A model generated the notes under the pieces. The model made no database searches. It was not told the DNA's origin and saw only the letters and a list, made by a program, of their open reading frames with translations. Shown one piece after another: positions 8,791 through 18,427 of a stretch of DNA of 64,000 bases. The DNA is from Thomasclavelia spiroformis DSM 1552. GTDB lineage: Bacteria > Bacillota_I > Bacilli_A > Erysipelotrichales > Coprobacillaceae. The first letter of the stretch is position 1. The number at the start of each line of letters is the position of its first letter. The stretch lies in contig NZ_CP102275.1 of the NCBI RefSeq assembly GCF_025149465.1, positions 1,364,001-1,428,000 on the forward strand, in the 5' to 3' direction. A program made the translations under genes and the position numbers.

Positions 8791-10314
8791 TTAATGTCTA
8801 AAATGTCTATATCCTGTAAATACCATTGGAATTCCTTTTTCATTGCAGAAATCAATGGAATCTTGATCACGAATTGATCCACCAGGTTGTACAATTGCAC
8901 CAATTCCCGCATTATAAGCAACCTCAGCACAATCACTAAATGGGAAGAATGCATCACTTGCAAGTACAGCCCCATTAAAATCTTTATCTGGGTTGTTATG
9001 AATAGCATTTTCTAATGCCCATACACGAGAAGTTTGTCCACCACCAACTGCTAAAGTAACACCATCTTTAACAATACAAATAGCATTAGATTTAACAAAT
9101 TTAACTACACGCATTCCAAATTCCATATCATTAATTTGTTCTTTTGTTGGCTTGGCTTCAGTTACATAATTCATTTCTTTAATCATTTTAGTATTAATAT
9201 CTTGAACTAAGACTTTACCTTCTAAATACTTAATATCATATTTTGCTTCTCTTACATCTAAGTTTTTAAGTTTTAAAATACGTAAATTTTTCTTTTTCTT
9301 TAATATTTCTAAAGCATCCTCATCAAAGTCAGGAGCAGCTACGATTTCTAAGAAAATCTTATGCATTTCTTCAGCAGTTTTTTTATCAATTTTATAGTTA
9401 ACTGCAACAATTCCACCAAAAATACTTTGAGGATCAGCATTATAAGCTTTCATATATGAATCATAACCATCTTTACCAATTGCAACCCCACAAGGTGTTG
9501 AATGCTTGATTGCTGCTGTAACAATTTGATCATTAAATTCACGAACTACTGCTACTGCCCCATATAAATCATTTACATTGTTAAATGAAATTTCTTTACC
9601 ATGTAATTGTTCATAATCCAATAAACTATGTTGAACAAATGGGTCAACATAAGCATTAGCTCTTTGTTGCGAATTTTCACCATAACGTAAATGTTCAGTT
9701 TTTTTCAAGCTAATATTTAATACATCAGGGAAATCATCTCCAACAACACCAGCAAAATAACGTGAAATCATCGCATCATATGCTCCCGTAGTTGAAAAGG
9801 CTTTATATGCAAGATTTAATCTAAAATCATAGTCATCTTGATTATCTTTAATTGCTGTTAAAGTAGCATCATAATCCTTAGGATCAGTAACAATTAAAAC
9901 ATCTTTAAAATTCTTAGCTGCTGAACGAATCATTGAAGGACCGCCAATATCAATATTTTCAATCATATCTTCCATTGGTTTACCAGCTTTTAAAGCTTTT
10001 TCAAATTCATATAAATTAACACAAACTAAATCAATTGGCTTAATATCCATCTCTTTAACTGTTTCAACATGTTCAGGAACATCGCGACGGAACAATAATC
10101 CCCCATGAACTTTAGGATGTAATGTTTTAACACGTCCATCTAAAATTTCTGGAAATCCTGTTACATCATCAATTGCAATACATGGAATATTTGCTTCTTG
10201 TAATTTTGCCATTGTTCCTCCAGTAGAAACAATTTCAAATCCTAATTCCACTAAACCCTTACAAAAATCAACGATACCATCTTTATTAGTAACACTAACT
10301 AATGCTCTTTTCAT
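8791..10314 (-). CDS. purH: Bifunctional AICAR transformylase / IMP cyclohydrolase
   Basis: A 507-residue enzyme for the last two steps to IMP. The N-terminal methylglyoxal-synthase-like cyclohydrolase domain contains STGGT and DGRVKTLHPKVHGG. The C-terminal transformylase domain carries the catalytic KHSTPCG motif and uses 10-formyl-THF, which is supplied by Fhs at the head of the operon. The ATG follows the purN stop directly (TAAATG), with AAGGTG as the ribosome site inside purN, so the two are probably coupled. Confidence 0.96.
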   Translation of the reverse strand: MKRALVSVTNKDGIVDFCKGLVELGFEIVSTGGTMAKLQEANIPCIAIDDVTGFPEILDGRVKTLHPKVHGGLLFRRDVPEHVETVKEMDIKPIDLVCVNLYEFEKALKAGKPMEDMIENIDIGGPSMIRSAAKNFKDVLIVTDPKDYDATLTAIKDNQDDYDFRLNLAYKAFSTTGAYDAMISRYFAGVVGDDFPDVLNISLKKTEHLRYGENSQQRANAYVDPFVQHSLLDYEQLHGKEISFNNVNDLYGAVAVVREFNDQIVTAAIKHSTPCGVAIGKDGYDSYMKAYNADPQSIFGGIVAVNYKIDKKTAEEMHKIFLEIVAAPDFDEDALEILKKKKNLRILKLKNLDVREAKYDIKYLEGKVLVQDINTKMIKEMNYVTEAKPTKEQINDMEFGMRVVKFVKSNAICIVKDGVTLAVGGGQTSRVWALENAIHNNPDKDFNGAVLASDAFFPFSDCAEVAYNAGIGAIVQPGGSIRDQDSIDFCNEKGIPMVFTGYRHFRH

Positions 10315-10908
10315 TTATTTCACCTTAGCCCTTTCATTTTCAACAACAATTTTACCATTACAATATAAAGCAACAGCTTTAGGCAAAATTCGATGTTCAA
10401 TTTCTAAAACTCTTGCCTGAATATCTTCAGGGTTATCTAAATCATCAATATTACATGCTTCTTGTAAAATAATTGGACCCCCGTCTACTTCACTGCTGAC
10501 AAAATGAACAGTTGCTCCAGTTACTTTAACACCACGTTTTAATACTGCTTCATGTACATGCATTCCATAATATCCCGGTCCACAAAAAGAAGGAATAAGT
10601 GATGGGTGAATATTAATTATTTTATTTGGATACGCATCGATCAAGACATCACTTAAAATCGCTAAATAGCCTGCTAAAACAACTAAATCAACTTCACGTT
10701 CTTTTAGCATTTTAACAATCAATTCATCATCTTTTTTTACCACTGCTGTTTCAATTCCAGCTTTTTTAGCACGTTCTAATCCATAAGCATCTTTACGATT
10801 AGAAATAACTAAAACAATCTTACCATTAATTTGATTAGCTTCAATAGCATCGATAACTGACTGTAAATCAGTTCCACCGCCAGAAACAAAGACGGCAATT
10901 TTTAACAT
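10315..10908 (-). CDS. purN: Phosphoribosylglycinamide formyltransferase
   Basis: A 197-residue 10-formyl-THF-dependent GAR transformylase. It has the N-terminal FVSGGGTDLQS loop, the catalytic core in NIHPSLIPSFCGPGYYG and the late VSSEVDGGPI segment with the folate-binding Asp. The ATG overlaps the purM stop by 7 bases and has AAAGGGG upstream. The second formyl-folate step of the operon is PurH. Confidence 0.95.
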   Translation of the reverse strand: MLKIAVFVSGGGTDLQSVIDAIEANQINGKIVLVISNRKDAYGLERAKKAGIETAVVKKDDELIVKMLKEREVDLVVLAGYLAILSDVLIDAYPNKIINIHPSLIPSFCGPGYYGMHVHEAVLKRGVKVTGATVHFVSSEVDGGPIILQEACNIDDLDNPEDIQARVLEIEHRILPKAVALYCNGKIVVENERAKVK

Positions 10909-11927
10909 AATTTTACCCCTTTATCGCCTGCTTCAACATGACCTACAATATAACATTCATCGCCAGCTTCTTTAATCGCTACTATTGCTTTGTCAACATC
11001 TTTTGGATCAAGAGCAATAACCATACCTAATCCCATATTAAAAGTATTATACATCATATCTTCACTGATATTACCATTTTTAGCAATCAAATCAAAAATT
11101 GCAGGAACTGTATAACTATCTTTATTAATTATCGCTTTTATTCCTTCAGGTAACATTCTAGGAATATTTTCATCAAAACCACCACCAGTAATATGGCTAC
11201 ATCCTTTTATAACAACACCAGCATCTTTAACATTTTTAAGTGCTTTTACATAAATTCTAGTTGGCATCAATAAAGCTTCACCTAATGTCTTACCAAGTTC
11301 ATCATAATATGTATCTAAAGATTCTTTAGTCATTTCAAAAACCTGACGTACAAGTGAAAAACCATTACTATGGACTCCACTTGAAGCAATTCCTACTAAA
11401 ACATCTCCAGGTTTAATACTTTCACCATTAATAATATCTTTTTTATCAACTACACCTACTGCAAAACCAGCTAAATCATAGTCATCCTCTGGCATAAGTC
11501 CTGGATGTTCAGCTGTTTCACCACCAACTAAAGCACATCCTGATTGCTTACAACCTTCAGCTACCCCACTTACAATTGTTGCAATTTTTTCAGGATAATT
11601 TTTACCACAAGCAATATAATCTAAGAAAAATAATGGTTCTCCTCCAGAACAAGCAATATCATTAACACACATTGCTACAGCATCAATTCCAATTGTATCA
11701 TGCTTATCCATAATAAAAGCAAGTTTCACTTTTGTTCCACAACCATCAGTTCCTGATAAAAGAACTGGTTCATCCATATTTTTGATTGCACTTAAATCAA
11801 ATGCTCCAGCAAATCCGCCAAGTCCCCCTAAAACTTCTGGTCTTAAAGTTTCTTTAACATGTTTTTTCATTAATTCAACTGATTTATAGCCAGCTTCAAT
11901 ATCTACTCCAGCCTTTTTATAATCCAT
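10902..11927 (-). CDS. purM: AIR synthetase (phosphoribosylformylglycinamidine cyclo-ligase)
   Basis: A 341-residue enzyme that closes FGAM to AIR with ATP. Recognisable elements are the N-terminal YKKAGVDIEAG, the glycine-rich LGGLGGFAGAFDL, the LLSGTDGCGTKVKLA and DAVAMCVNDI segments, and GGGFDENIPRMLP. The start is ATG 11927 with AAAGGAG upstream; a longer frame adds 12 residues inside the ribosome-site region and is unlikely. In many Bacillota purF sits between purC and purM; here it is missing. Confidence 0.95.
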   Translation of the reverse strand: MDYKKAGVDIEAGYKSVELMKKHVKETLRPEVLGGLGGFAGAFDLSAIKNMDEPVLLSGTDGCGTKVKLAFIMDKHDTIGIDAVAMCVNDIACSGGEPLFFLDYIACGKNYPEKIATIVSGVAEGCKQSGCALVGGETAEHPGLMPEDDYDLAGFAVGVVDKKDIINGESIKPGDVLVGIASSGVHSNGFSLVRQVFEMTKESLDTYYDELGKTLGEALLMPTRIYVKALKNVKDAGVVIKGCSHITGGGFDENIPRMLPEGIKAIINKDSYTVPAIFDLIAKNGNISEDMMYNTFNMGLGMVIALDPKDVDKAIVAIKEAGDECYIVGHVEAGDKGVKLC

Positions 11928-11943
11928 TTTTATTTCTCCTTTA

Positions 11944-12645
11944 TTATTTTTGCATTCTTGCAAGTACTGCTTTATAAGTTTCGATTAGATCACCGATATC
12001 TTGTCTAAATACATCTTTATCATATTTTTGATTAGTTTCTACATCCCATAAACGGCAAGAATCGGGAGAAATTTCATCAGCTAATAAAATTTCGCCATCA
12101 GGAGTTTTTCCAAATTCAATCTTGAAATCAACTAATTTTAAATTTAAACTCAAGAAAAATTCTTTTAATAATTCATTAATCTTTAAAGTTTCTTGTTTAA
12201 TAAAATTATATTCATCTCTTGTACATAATTTTAAAGCAACAGCATGATCTTCATTGATTAATGGATCACCATAATCATCATTTTTATAACTAATTTCAAA
12301 AATTGGTTCATCTAAAACAATTCCTTCAGGTGCTCCTAATCTTTTGCAAAAAGATCCTGTAGTAATATTTCTAATAATTACCTCTAATGGGAAAATATCA
12401 ACTTTTTTAACTAAAATATCACGATCATTTAATTTTTTGATCATATGAGTTTTAATTCCAGCTTCTTCCAACATATCAAAAATAATGCAAGAAATTGTAT
12501 TATTTAAAACTCCTTTACCTTCAAATTGGTCATGTTTAACTCCATTACCTGCAGTTGCATCATCTTTATAATGAATTAAATATTCATCTTCCTTTTCAGT
12601 TAAATAAACTTGTTTTGCTTTTCCTTCATATAATAATTCTGCCAT
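11944..12645 (-). CDS. purC: SAICAR synthetase
   Basis: A 233-residue ligase that adds aspartate to CAIR. It has LLYEGKAKQVY at the N-terminus, KDDATAGNG, the VRNITTGS-type segment (IIRNITTGSF) and LADEISPDSCRLWD near the C-terminus, all family signatures. The length is normal. GAGGAG lies about 9 bases before the ATG. It follows purE by 16 bases. Confidence 0.96.
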   Translation of the reverse strand: MAELLYEGKAKQVYLTEKEDEYLIHYKDDATAGNGVKHDQFEGKGVLNNTISCIIFDMLEEAGIKTHMIKKLNDRDILVKKVDIFPLEVIIRNITTGSFCKRLGAPEGIVLDEPIFEISYKNDDYGDPLINEDHAVALKLCTRDEYNFIKQETLKINELLKEFFLSLNLKLVDFKIEFGKTPDGEILLADEISPDSCRLWDVETNQKYDKDVFRQDIGDLIETYKAVLARMQK

Positions 12646-12661
12646 TTTTTCTAATCTCCTC

Positions 12662-13150
12662 TTATTTATATTTTTCCATTACTTCAACATTTGCTTCCAT
12701 TGCTTGAGCTTCCATTTCTTTACGATAAGCAACTAATTTTTCTTTAATATCATCATGTTTAATTGCCATAATCTGTAAAGCTAAATATGCTGCATTTTTA
12801 CTACCATTGATTGCTACTGTTGCAACAGGTATCCCTGAAGGCATTTGAACAATTGATAATAAAGCATCCATACCATCTAATGTTGAACCACTAATTGGCA
12901 CTCCAATAACTGGTAAAACTGTTTGTGAAGCAACTACACCTGGTAAAGCTGCTGCCATTCCTGCAGCTGTAATAATAACTTCTGTACCATCTGTTTCTGT
13001 TTCTTTAATAAAACTACTTAAACCAAGATGAGCACGATGAGCTGAAAGACATCTAACATTTACCTCAACCCCATAATCTTTTAAAATACTGATTGCTGGT
13101 TCTACTTTACTTAAATCACTAGTTGAACCCATAATGATTGCTACTTTCAT
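12662..13150 (-). CDS. purE: N5-CAIR mutase, class I PurE
   Basis: A 162-residue protein with GSTSDLSKVEPA at the N-terminus, the SAHRAH catalytic loop and AGMAAALPGV, the signature of class I PurE. Class I enzymes rearrange N5-CAIR made by PurK; no purK lies in the operon, so it must be elsewhere or spontaneous carboxylation must serve. AAAGGGTGG precedes the ATG. It follows fhs by 36 bases. Confidence 0.94.
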   Translation of the reverse strand: MKVAIIMGSTSDLSKVEPAISILKDYGVEVNVRCLSAHRAHLGLSSFIKETETDGTEVIITAAGMAAALPGVVASQTVLPVIGVPISGSTLDGMDALLSIVQMPSGIPVATVAINGSKNAAYLALQIMAIKHDDIKEKLVAYRKEMEAQAMEANVEVMEKYK

Positions 13151-13186
13151 ATTTCCACCCTTTCATATTAAATCACGATAATCTAT

Positions 13187-14857
13187 TTAAAATAATCCCG
13201 TAATTTTACCATCTTTATCAATATCCATATTGACAGCTGCTGGACGTTTTGGAAGTCCTGGCATTCTCATAATACTACCAGAAATTGCTACCAAAAATCC
13301 TGCTCCAGCTGATGGAATAAGATCATTGATCTTGATTGTAAACCCACTAGGACGGCCTAATAATGTTGGCTGATCAGATAAAGAATATTGTGTTTTAGCC
13401 ACACATATTGGTAATTTTCCTAATCCTTGAACTTCGTATTTTTTCATTTTTGTAATTACTTTTTTATCAAAAGCAACGCCACTAGCTCCATATATTTCTT
13501 TTGCAATAACTTCAATTTTTTCTTTGATTGATAAATCTAAATCATATAGTGGTTTATAATTAGCTTCTTTAGTTTCTAGTACTTCTAATAATTTTTGAGC
13601 CAATTCAATTCCACCATCGCCACCTTTAGCAAAAACTTCAGAAATTGCAACATCAACTCCCATTTTATTACAAGTATCTTTTAAAAGTTGTAACTCAGCT
13701 TCACTATCAGTTGGAAAAACATTGATAGCTACTACAGATGGTAAATTATATTTTTTAATATTTTCAATATGTTTTTCTAAATTTTCTACACCTTTAGCCA
13801 ATGCTTCTAAATTTTCATTAGCTAATTCTTTTTTATCAACACCACCATGCATCTTTAATGCTCTTACTGTAGCAACAATTACTACTGCTTGAGGATCAAG
13901 ATCAGCTTGGCGACTTTTAATATCTAAAAATTTCTCAGCACCTAAATCAGCACCAAAACCTGCTTCAGTAATTGCATAATCACCTAATTTGATTGCTAAT
14001 TTAGTTGCCATAACTGAATTACATCCATGAGCAATGTTTGCAAATGGACCACCATGAACAAAGACTGGCGTATGATCCAATGTTTGGACTAAGTTTGGTT
14101 TGATTGCGTCTTTTAATAGCAGTGTAACTGCACCTGTTGCTTCAATATCATTAACAGTAACTGGATTACCATCATAATCATAAGCAACGATCATTCTTCC
14201 AGCACGTTCTTTTAAATCATCTAAACTTGTCGCTAAACAAAGAATAGCCATTACTTCACTTGCTACTGATATGTCAAAACCATCTTCACGAGGTACACCA
14301 TTTACTTTACCACCTAAGCCACAAATAATATTGCGTAAAGCACGATCATTTAAATCAACAACTCTTTTCCAAACAATATTACGGACATCAATATTTAACG
14401 GATTCCCTTGATGAATCGAATTATCAAGCATTGCTGCAATTAAATTATTAGCAGCAGTGATAGCATGGATATCTCCAGTAAAGTGTAGATTAATATCTTC
14501 CATCGGTACTACTTGAGCATATCCTCCACCAGCTGCTCCACCTTTGATTCCAAAACATGGACCTAAAGAAGGTTCCCTCATAGCTACTACTGATTTTTTC
14601 CCTAGTTTATTTAAAGCTTGTGACAACCCAATCATTGTTGTAGTTTTTCCTTCCCCAGCAGGTGTTGGGTTAATCGCTGTTACAAGAATCAATTTTCCAT
14701 CAGGATTGTTTTCTAAACGATTAATTGCTGACAAAGAAATTTTAGCTTTATACTTACCATATAATTCTAAATCATCTTCTTGTAAACCAACTTTTTTAGC
14801 AATTTCACTAATTGGTTTCATTTTAGCACTTTGTGCAATTTCAACATCACTTAACAT
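13187..14857 (-). CDS. fhs: Formate-tetrahydrofolate ligase
   Basis: A 556-residue enzyme that makes 10-formyl-THF from formate, ATP and THF. The P-loop TPAGEGKTT lies at about residues 65-73, followed by [23 protein letters not shown]-type sequence and, later, [13 protein letters not shown]. The length is standard. It heads the purine operon directly behind a ZTP riboswitch. Since ZTP signals shortage of 10-formyl-THF, and PurN and PurH downstream consume that cofactor, the placement is functionally coherent. AAAGGGTGG lies 5 bases before the ATG. Confidence 0.96.
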   Translation of the reverse strand: MLSDVEIAQSAKMKPISEIAKKVGLQEDDLELYGKYKAKISLSAINRLENNPDGKLILVTAINPTPAGEGKTTTMIGLSQALNKLGKKSVVAMREPSLGPCFGIKGGAAGGGYAQVVPMEDINLHFTGDIHAITAANNLIAAMLDNSIHQGNPLNIDVRNIVWKRVVDLNDRALRNIICGLGGKVNGVPREDGFDISVASEVMAILCLATSLDDLKERAGRMIVAYDYDGNPVTVNDIEATGAVTLLLKDAIKPNLVQTLDHTPVFVHGGPFANIAHGCNSVMATKLAIKLGDYAITEAGFGADLGAEKFLDIKSRQADLDPQAVVIVATVRALKMHGGVDKKELANENLEALAKGVENLEKHIENIKKYNLPSVVAINVFPTDSEAELQLLKDTCNKMGVDVAISEVFAKGGDGGIELAQKLLEVLETKEANYKPLYDLDLSIKEKIEVIAKEIYGASGVAFDKKVITKMKKYEVQGLGKLPICVAKTQYSLSDQPTLLGRPSGFTIKINDLIPSAGAGFLVAISGSIMRMPGLPKRPAAVNMDIDKDGKITGLF

Positions 14858-15003
14858 ACTGCCACCCTTTCAATTATAATTTTCACATTCTTCTAAAGAT
14901 ACTGTCTAAACAATTAAAATACACCTAATTTATACCATATTTATACGTTTTTCTCAACTGATACAAACGTCCATAACAGTACTTTTACATTATCTTTAGA
15001 ATT

Positions 15004-15033
15004 AAAAAAGAGCCCGCACTAATCCAGACTCTT
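15004..15033 (-). terminator. Riboswitch expression-platform terminator
   Basis: Hairpin AAGAGTC / GGCTCTT followed on the minus strand by six T residues. An earlier copy of nearly the same arm (AAGAGCC at 15046-15052) sits in the aptamer 3' stem and could pair with the same 3' arm, which suits ligand-dependent switching between read-through and termination. Confidence 0.85.
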
Positions 15034-15099
15034 GCCCAGACGGTCGGCTCTTCTATGATTATACTCCCTGTGGTTAATTCCACTTCCGTCAGTCGTATA
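15034..15099 (-). promoter_or_regulatory. ZTP (pfl) riboswitch aptamer
   Basis: The minus-strand RNA shows P1 (TTATAC / GTATAA, 15094-15099 with 15059-15064), P2 (GTGG / CCAC around 15070-15083), the conserved CCACAGGGAGU stretch, and the 3' hairpin GCCGACCGTCTGGGC (15034-15048). GACGG at 15086-15090 can form the pseudoknot with CCGTC in that hairpin. This matches the ZTP/pfl class, which is known upstream of fhs, purE and purH genes and turns expression on when ZTP/AICAR phosphates rise. A terminator follows directly. Confidence 0.92.
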
Positions 15100-15108
15100 A
15101 CTAAATGC

Positions 15109-15137
15109 ATAATACCATTAATTTATATAAGATTCAA
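15109..15137 (-). promoter_or_regulatory. Promoter of the purine operon
   Basis: TTGAAT (15132-15137) and TATTAT (15109-15114) are separated by exactly 17 bases. The predicted start near 15102 falls just before the first paired base of the riboswitch. Confidence 0.75.
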
Positions 15138-15166
15138 GCATTTACAAAAAAAATATCGATTTTATC

Positions 15167-15442
15167 TCAAGTTAAAAAATTAACAAAATATATAATAACT
15201 AATGGTATTATAAGTAGCTTAATTACCTTTTTAAAATGCTGTTGATTATGACCTATTTCTTGACTATTTAGCTTACTTTTAAAAACAACAAGATAACTAA
15301 TCAAAAAATCAAATAAACATACAATTAAACACGTAACACTAAACTTGAGCATATCAACATTACCAGAAATTCTACCTCCTAATAATCCAATCAACAAAAT
15401 AATATAACCGCTATATAAAAAATAAAATAACATTTTAATCAC
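15167..15442 (-). CDS. Small membrane protein, unknown function
   Basis: 91 residues with about three hydrophobic segments (roughly 4-20, 30-53 and 73-89) and a basic cytoplasmic-type stretch between the second and third. GTG at 15442 has AGGT about 10 bases upstream; an ATG three codons later is possible. It follows the CapA pseudogene by about 12 bases on the same strand and was probably cotranscribed with it. No family recognised. Confidence 0.6.
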   Translation of the reverse strand: MIKMLFYFLYSGYIILLIGLLGGRISGNVDMLKFSVTCLIVCLFDFLISYLVVFKSKLNSQEIGHNQQHFKKVIKLLIIPLVIIYFVNFLT

Positions 15443-15454
15443 GACAATTACCTA

Positions 15455-16504
15455 TTAATAACTATACCTTTCTATTTTCTTTAAAACTCGATCTTTTTCA
15501 TCACCCTGTAAAATCATCGGTTGATAATTATTTCTATTACTTGCTGAAGTAATTGAACAAGGAATGATTTCATAATTACTATCATTATAAACACCATCAA
15601 CAAAATTCATTGTAATCGAATAAATCATCGTATCACTATCACTAGGATTACGATTACCTCCAAAACAAAAATTACCTAAAGAATAAACAATATGCTTACC
15701 ATTATACTCTTCAATTCCCTGCAAAACATGAGGATGTGCTCCAACTACTAAATCCGCTCCACTATCAATAGTAAATTTTGCAAGATTACGTTGATCATCA
15801 TTAGCATAATATTCTCATTCTATTCCCCAATGAAAATATACAATAACCACATCGACTTCCTGATTCATTTTTAAATCATCAATTGCATTTTTTATTGTCT
15901 TTCGTCCCTGTTCATTATTCATTGACACCGACATCGAACGATACCCTAAAAAACCTATTTTTATCCCTTTTACTTCTTTAACAAAAGAAGCTTCATAACC
16001 AAAATATCCAATTCCTTTTTTATCAAGTACAGCTTTAGTATCATCCATACCTTGCTTATAATAATCTTCTGAATGATTATTAGCTAAACTTACAGCTTCA
16101 ATACTACCATCTACTAAAATATTTGCATACTCTTTTGAACCCTTAAAAGGAAATTGCTTTTCAACATGTACAGTTGCACTAGTTAATGGTCCTTCAAGAT
16201 TAACAACAGTTAAATCATCACTTTCAAAAACGCTTTTTACATTTTTTAAAAAATATGAACTATCTTTCCCATTTTTTTCATATTCTTGATCAAACGAACC
16301 AGAATATGCCTGGTTAGCATAATTGCCTAATGTAAAATCACCAGCAAAACTTAATTTAATACTTGTTTTAACTGGCTTTTTTTCTACCATTGTGTTACTT
16401 GCTTCTTCTTTTTTTGTTTCAGTCTTTTTAATTTCTTTGTTGTCATTACCAAAACATCCCGTAAGCAAGCATAGCATTGCTATTAATATTAGTATCTTTT
16501 TCAT
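15455..16504 (-). pseudogene. CapA/PgsA-family lipoprotein broken by one in-frame TGA
   Basis: A CapA-superfamily metallophosphatase-like protein, the family linked to poly-gamma-glutamate capsules and surface polymers. It has a lipoprotein signal (MKKILILIAMLCLLTGC), then FAGDFTLGNY, NLEGPLT, LANNHSEDY, YFHWGIE, GAHPHVLQG and YSLGNFCFGG, the usual family order. Codon 230 is TGA (15817-15815), immediately after YFHWGIE. Without shift the frame continues through EYYANDDQRNLAKF to the normal C-terminus at 15455 (349 codons in all). Relatives usually carry Lys or Arg at this place, so CGA or AGA to TGA is the likely lesion. The upstream ORF alone lacks the C-terminal HPH motif and should be inactive. 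A ribosome site AAAAGGAG precedes the ATG. Confidence 0.85.
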
Positions 16505-16608
16505 AACTGTTCTCCTTTTAAATAATTATATCAAACCATATTATCACTTTAAATACCATATTGTTATTTATGGTACTTTAATTTATAATACTGCTAGGAG
16601 TGATTGAA

Positions 16609-17058
16609 GTGATTAAAGAAATAATAAACAAATTAGATTACGATAAGTTATTAACTCAAAGTGATCCAAATATTAATTTAGTTAGAGATTATCTAGAACA
16701 TGGTAGTTTATATGGTTATTTTGTTAATAACGAACCAGTATCATTTATTGCTGTTGAAATAATTGATGGTAATGTAGAAATTAAAAATATTTTAACATTA
16801 ATAGAACATCGTGGTAATGGATATGCAAAAGCGCTAATAAAATTCGTTGAAAAAACATATAGTAATTATGATACCTTTTTATTATCAACAGCAAATTCAA
16901 GTTTTGAAAACATTACTTTTTATACCCGTCTAGGTTATGTATATAGCCACCGTATTGAAAATTTCTTTTTGGATTATTATCCAAAAGAAATATTTGAAAA
17001 TCAAATGCAGGCAATTGACCTAATGTACTTTAAAAAAAGCATTAAAAATATAAATTAG
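16609..17058 (+). CDS. GNAT-family N-acetyltransferase
   Basis: A 149-residue GNAT protein with an acetyl-CoA binding segment IEHRGNGYAKALIKFVE (motif A, R/Q-x-x-G-x-G/A form) and the late NITFYTRLGYVY strand. The substrate is unknown. The start is GTG 16609, which has TAGGAG 8 bases upstream; GTG 16600 overlaps that site. It is divergent from the CapA gene. An IS256-family element has inserted in the stop codon: the final G of TAG (17058) is the first base of the IS. Rebuilding the site gives TAA at the same position, so the protein is unchanged. Confidence 0.85.
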   Translation: MIKEIINKLDYDKLLTQSDPNINLVRDYLEHGSLYGYFVNNEPVSFIAVEIIDGNVEIKNILTLIEHRGNGYAKALIKFVEKTYSNYDTFLLSTANSSFENITFYTRLGYVYSHRIENFFLDYYPKEIFENQMQAIDLMYFKKSIKNIN

Positions 17059-17151
17059 AGCCTGTAAATTATTTTGTGTAAAGTCTATTTCCAATGATAG
17101 AATTGAGCCTGTAAATTATTTTGTGTAAAGTCTATTTCCAATGATAGAATT
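17058..17151. repeat. Tandem 47-bp duplication of the IS left end
   Basis: 17058-17104 and 17105-17151 are identical 47-bp units, each beginning GAGCCTGTAAATTATTTTGTG. The other IS256 copy has only one unit. Probably a by-product of transposition or replication slippage at the IS tip. Confidence 0.95.
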
Positions 17152-17230
17152 TGATGGGTAACTGTATTGAGTAATCATACAGTTACTTTTTTATATCATA
17201 TCATAATATATTTAATTGTAAACGTTCTCG

Positions 17231-18427
17231 TTAAAGCCTCCCTTCAAAGATGATTTGAAGACTAGAATATATAACTCCCCAATTACCATATGGGACATTC
17301 CATTTACTTGTTATTTTATCCTGAGCTAAGTACAAAGATTTAAATAAACTTTCATCTGTTGGGAATACTGTTCTTATTTTAGTAAACTTTCTAAATGCAC
17401 TATTCAGACTTTCAATTGCATTCGTTGTGTACATGATTTTTCTTAGTTCTGGAACATAATTAAACATATTACAAACTTCATTCCAATTATCTTCCCATGG
17501 CTTAAATGCATACGGATATTTATCTCCCCATTTATCTTTACACTTATCTAGTGCTTCTAATGCTTTATCACCTGTAGATGCTGTATATACTGTTCTTAGA
17601 TCTTTACAGAATTCTTTTCTATCTTTATAACTCAAGTATTTACATGAATTTCTAATTAGATGAACTATACATCTTTGTTGTACTGTATTTGGGAATGCTG
17701 ATTCAATTGCCTGTTTAATACCTGGAAGACCATCACTACAAATAATTAATATATCCTTAACTCCTCTATTCTTTAAATCAGTTAGTACTGATAGCCAGAA
17801 TTCAGCTGTTTCGTTTTCGCCAATCCAAATACCAAGTATTTCCTTATATCCATTCTCATTAACCCCTAAGACAACATATGCAGCTTTTTTGGTAACCATA
17901 TTATCTGCTTTAACATTAAAATGAACACAATCAATAAAGACTATTGGATATACAGTATCTAATGGTCTATTTTGCCATTCTAAAGCTTTAGGTATAATTT
18001 TATCTGTTATTTTACTTATCATAGCTGCACTAACTTCTACACCATAAATATCTTTAATAGTATCACTGATATCTCTTGCAGACATACCACGGGCATATAA
18101 GTTGATAACTTTGTTATCAATATCACTAATATCACGATTGTGTTTTTCTATAATAACTGAATCAAATGATGAGTTTCTATCTCTTGGAATATTTAAATCC
18201 ATATTCCCTTGAGATGTTTTAACTGTTTTTTTGTAAGTTCCATTATGATAATTAGTTTTATCTGTTTTTTGATCATACTTGTCATATCCCATATATTCAT
18301 CAAATTCAGAGTTCAACATATCTTGTAATGTTTCACCTAATAAGTCTTTTAATGCATTAGTTATGTCAGTAGGTGATGTAACACCATACTCATCAATTAT
18401 ATATTTAACTATATCTTTTTTACTCAT
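17231..18427 (-). CDS. IS256-family (Mutator type) transposase, copy 1
   Basis: A 398-residue DDE transposase of the Transposase_mut family: N-terminal DNA-binding region with the SEFDEYMGYDKYD segment, then VFIDCVHFNVK and ICSDGLPGIKQAIESAFP (catalytic Asp segments), QRCIVHLIRNS (the C-x2-H signature) and TTNAIESLNSAFRK (catalytic Glu). Full length. It differs from copy 2 at two residues (His for Arg in TNYxNGTYK; Glu for Lys in ENETAxFWL). GGAGG lies before the ATG. Confidence 0.95.
   Translation of the reverse strand: MSKKDIVKYIIDEYGVTSPTDITNALKDLLGETLQDMLNSEFDEYMGYDKYDQKTDKTNYHNGTYKKTVKTSQGNMDLNIPRDRNSSFDSVIIEKHNRDISDIDNKVINLYARGMSARDISDTIKDIYGVEVSAAMISKITDKIIPKALEWQNRPLDTVYPIVFIDCVHFNVKADNMVTKKAAYVVLGVNENGYKEILGIWIGENETAEFWLSVLTDLKNRGVKDILIICSDGLPGIKQAIESAFPNTVQQRCIVHLIRNSCKYLSYKDRKEFCKDLRTVYTASTGDKALEALDKCKDKWGDKYPYAFKPWEDNWNEVCNMFNYVPELRKIMYTTNAIESLNSAFRKFTKIRTVFPTDESLFKSLYLAQDKITSKWNVPYGNWGVIYSSLQIIFEGRL

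Noticed and set aside
3092-9008. Extra ORFs of 60-76 codons within the pur genes (3092-3325, 5844-6026, 7391-7612, 8683-8877, 8778-9008)
   Set aside because: They overlap strongly conserved enzyme genes in other frames, have no ribosome site or family, and reflect low stop density in shadow frames.
15815-15817. UGA recoding (selenocysteine or Trp) in the CapA gene
   Set aside because: No selenoprotein context, the position is not a catalytic Cys, and TGA is used as an ordinary stop nearby (15167). A nonsense change is simpler.
17058-17151. CRISPR-like direct repeats
   Set aside because: Only two adjacent 47-bp copies without spacers; they are the duplicated tip of the IS256 element.
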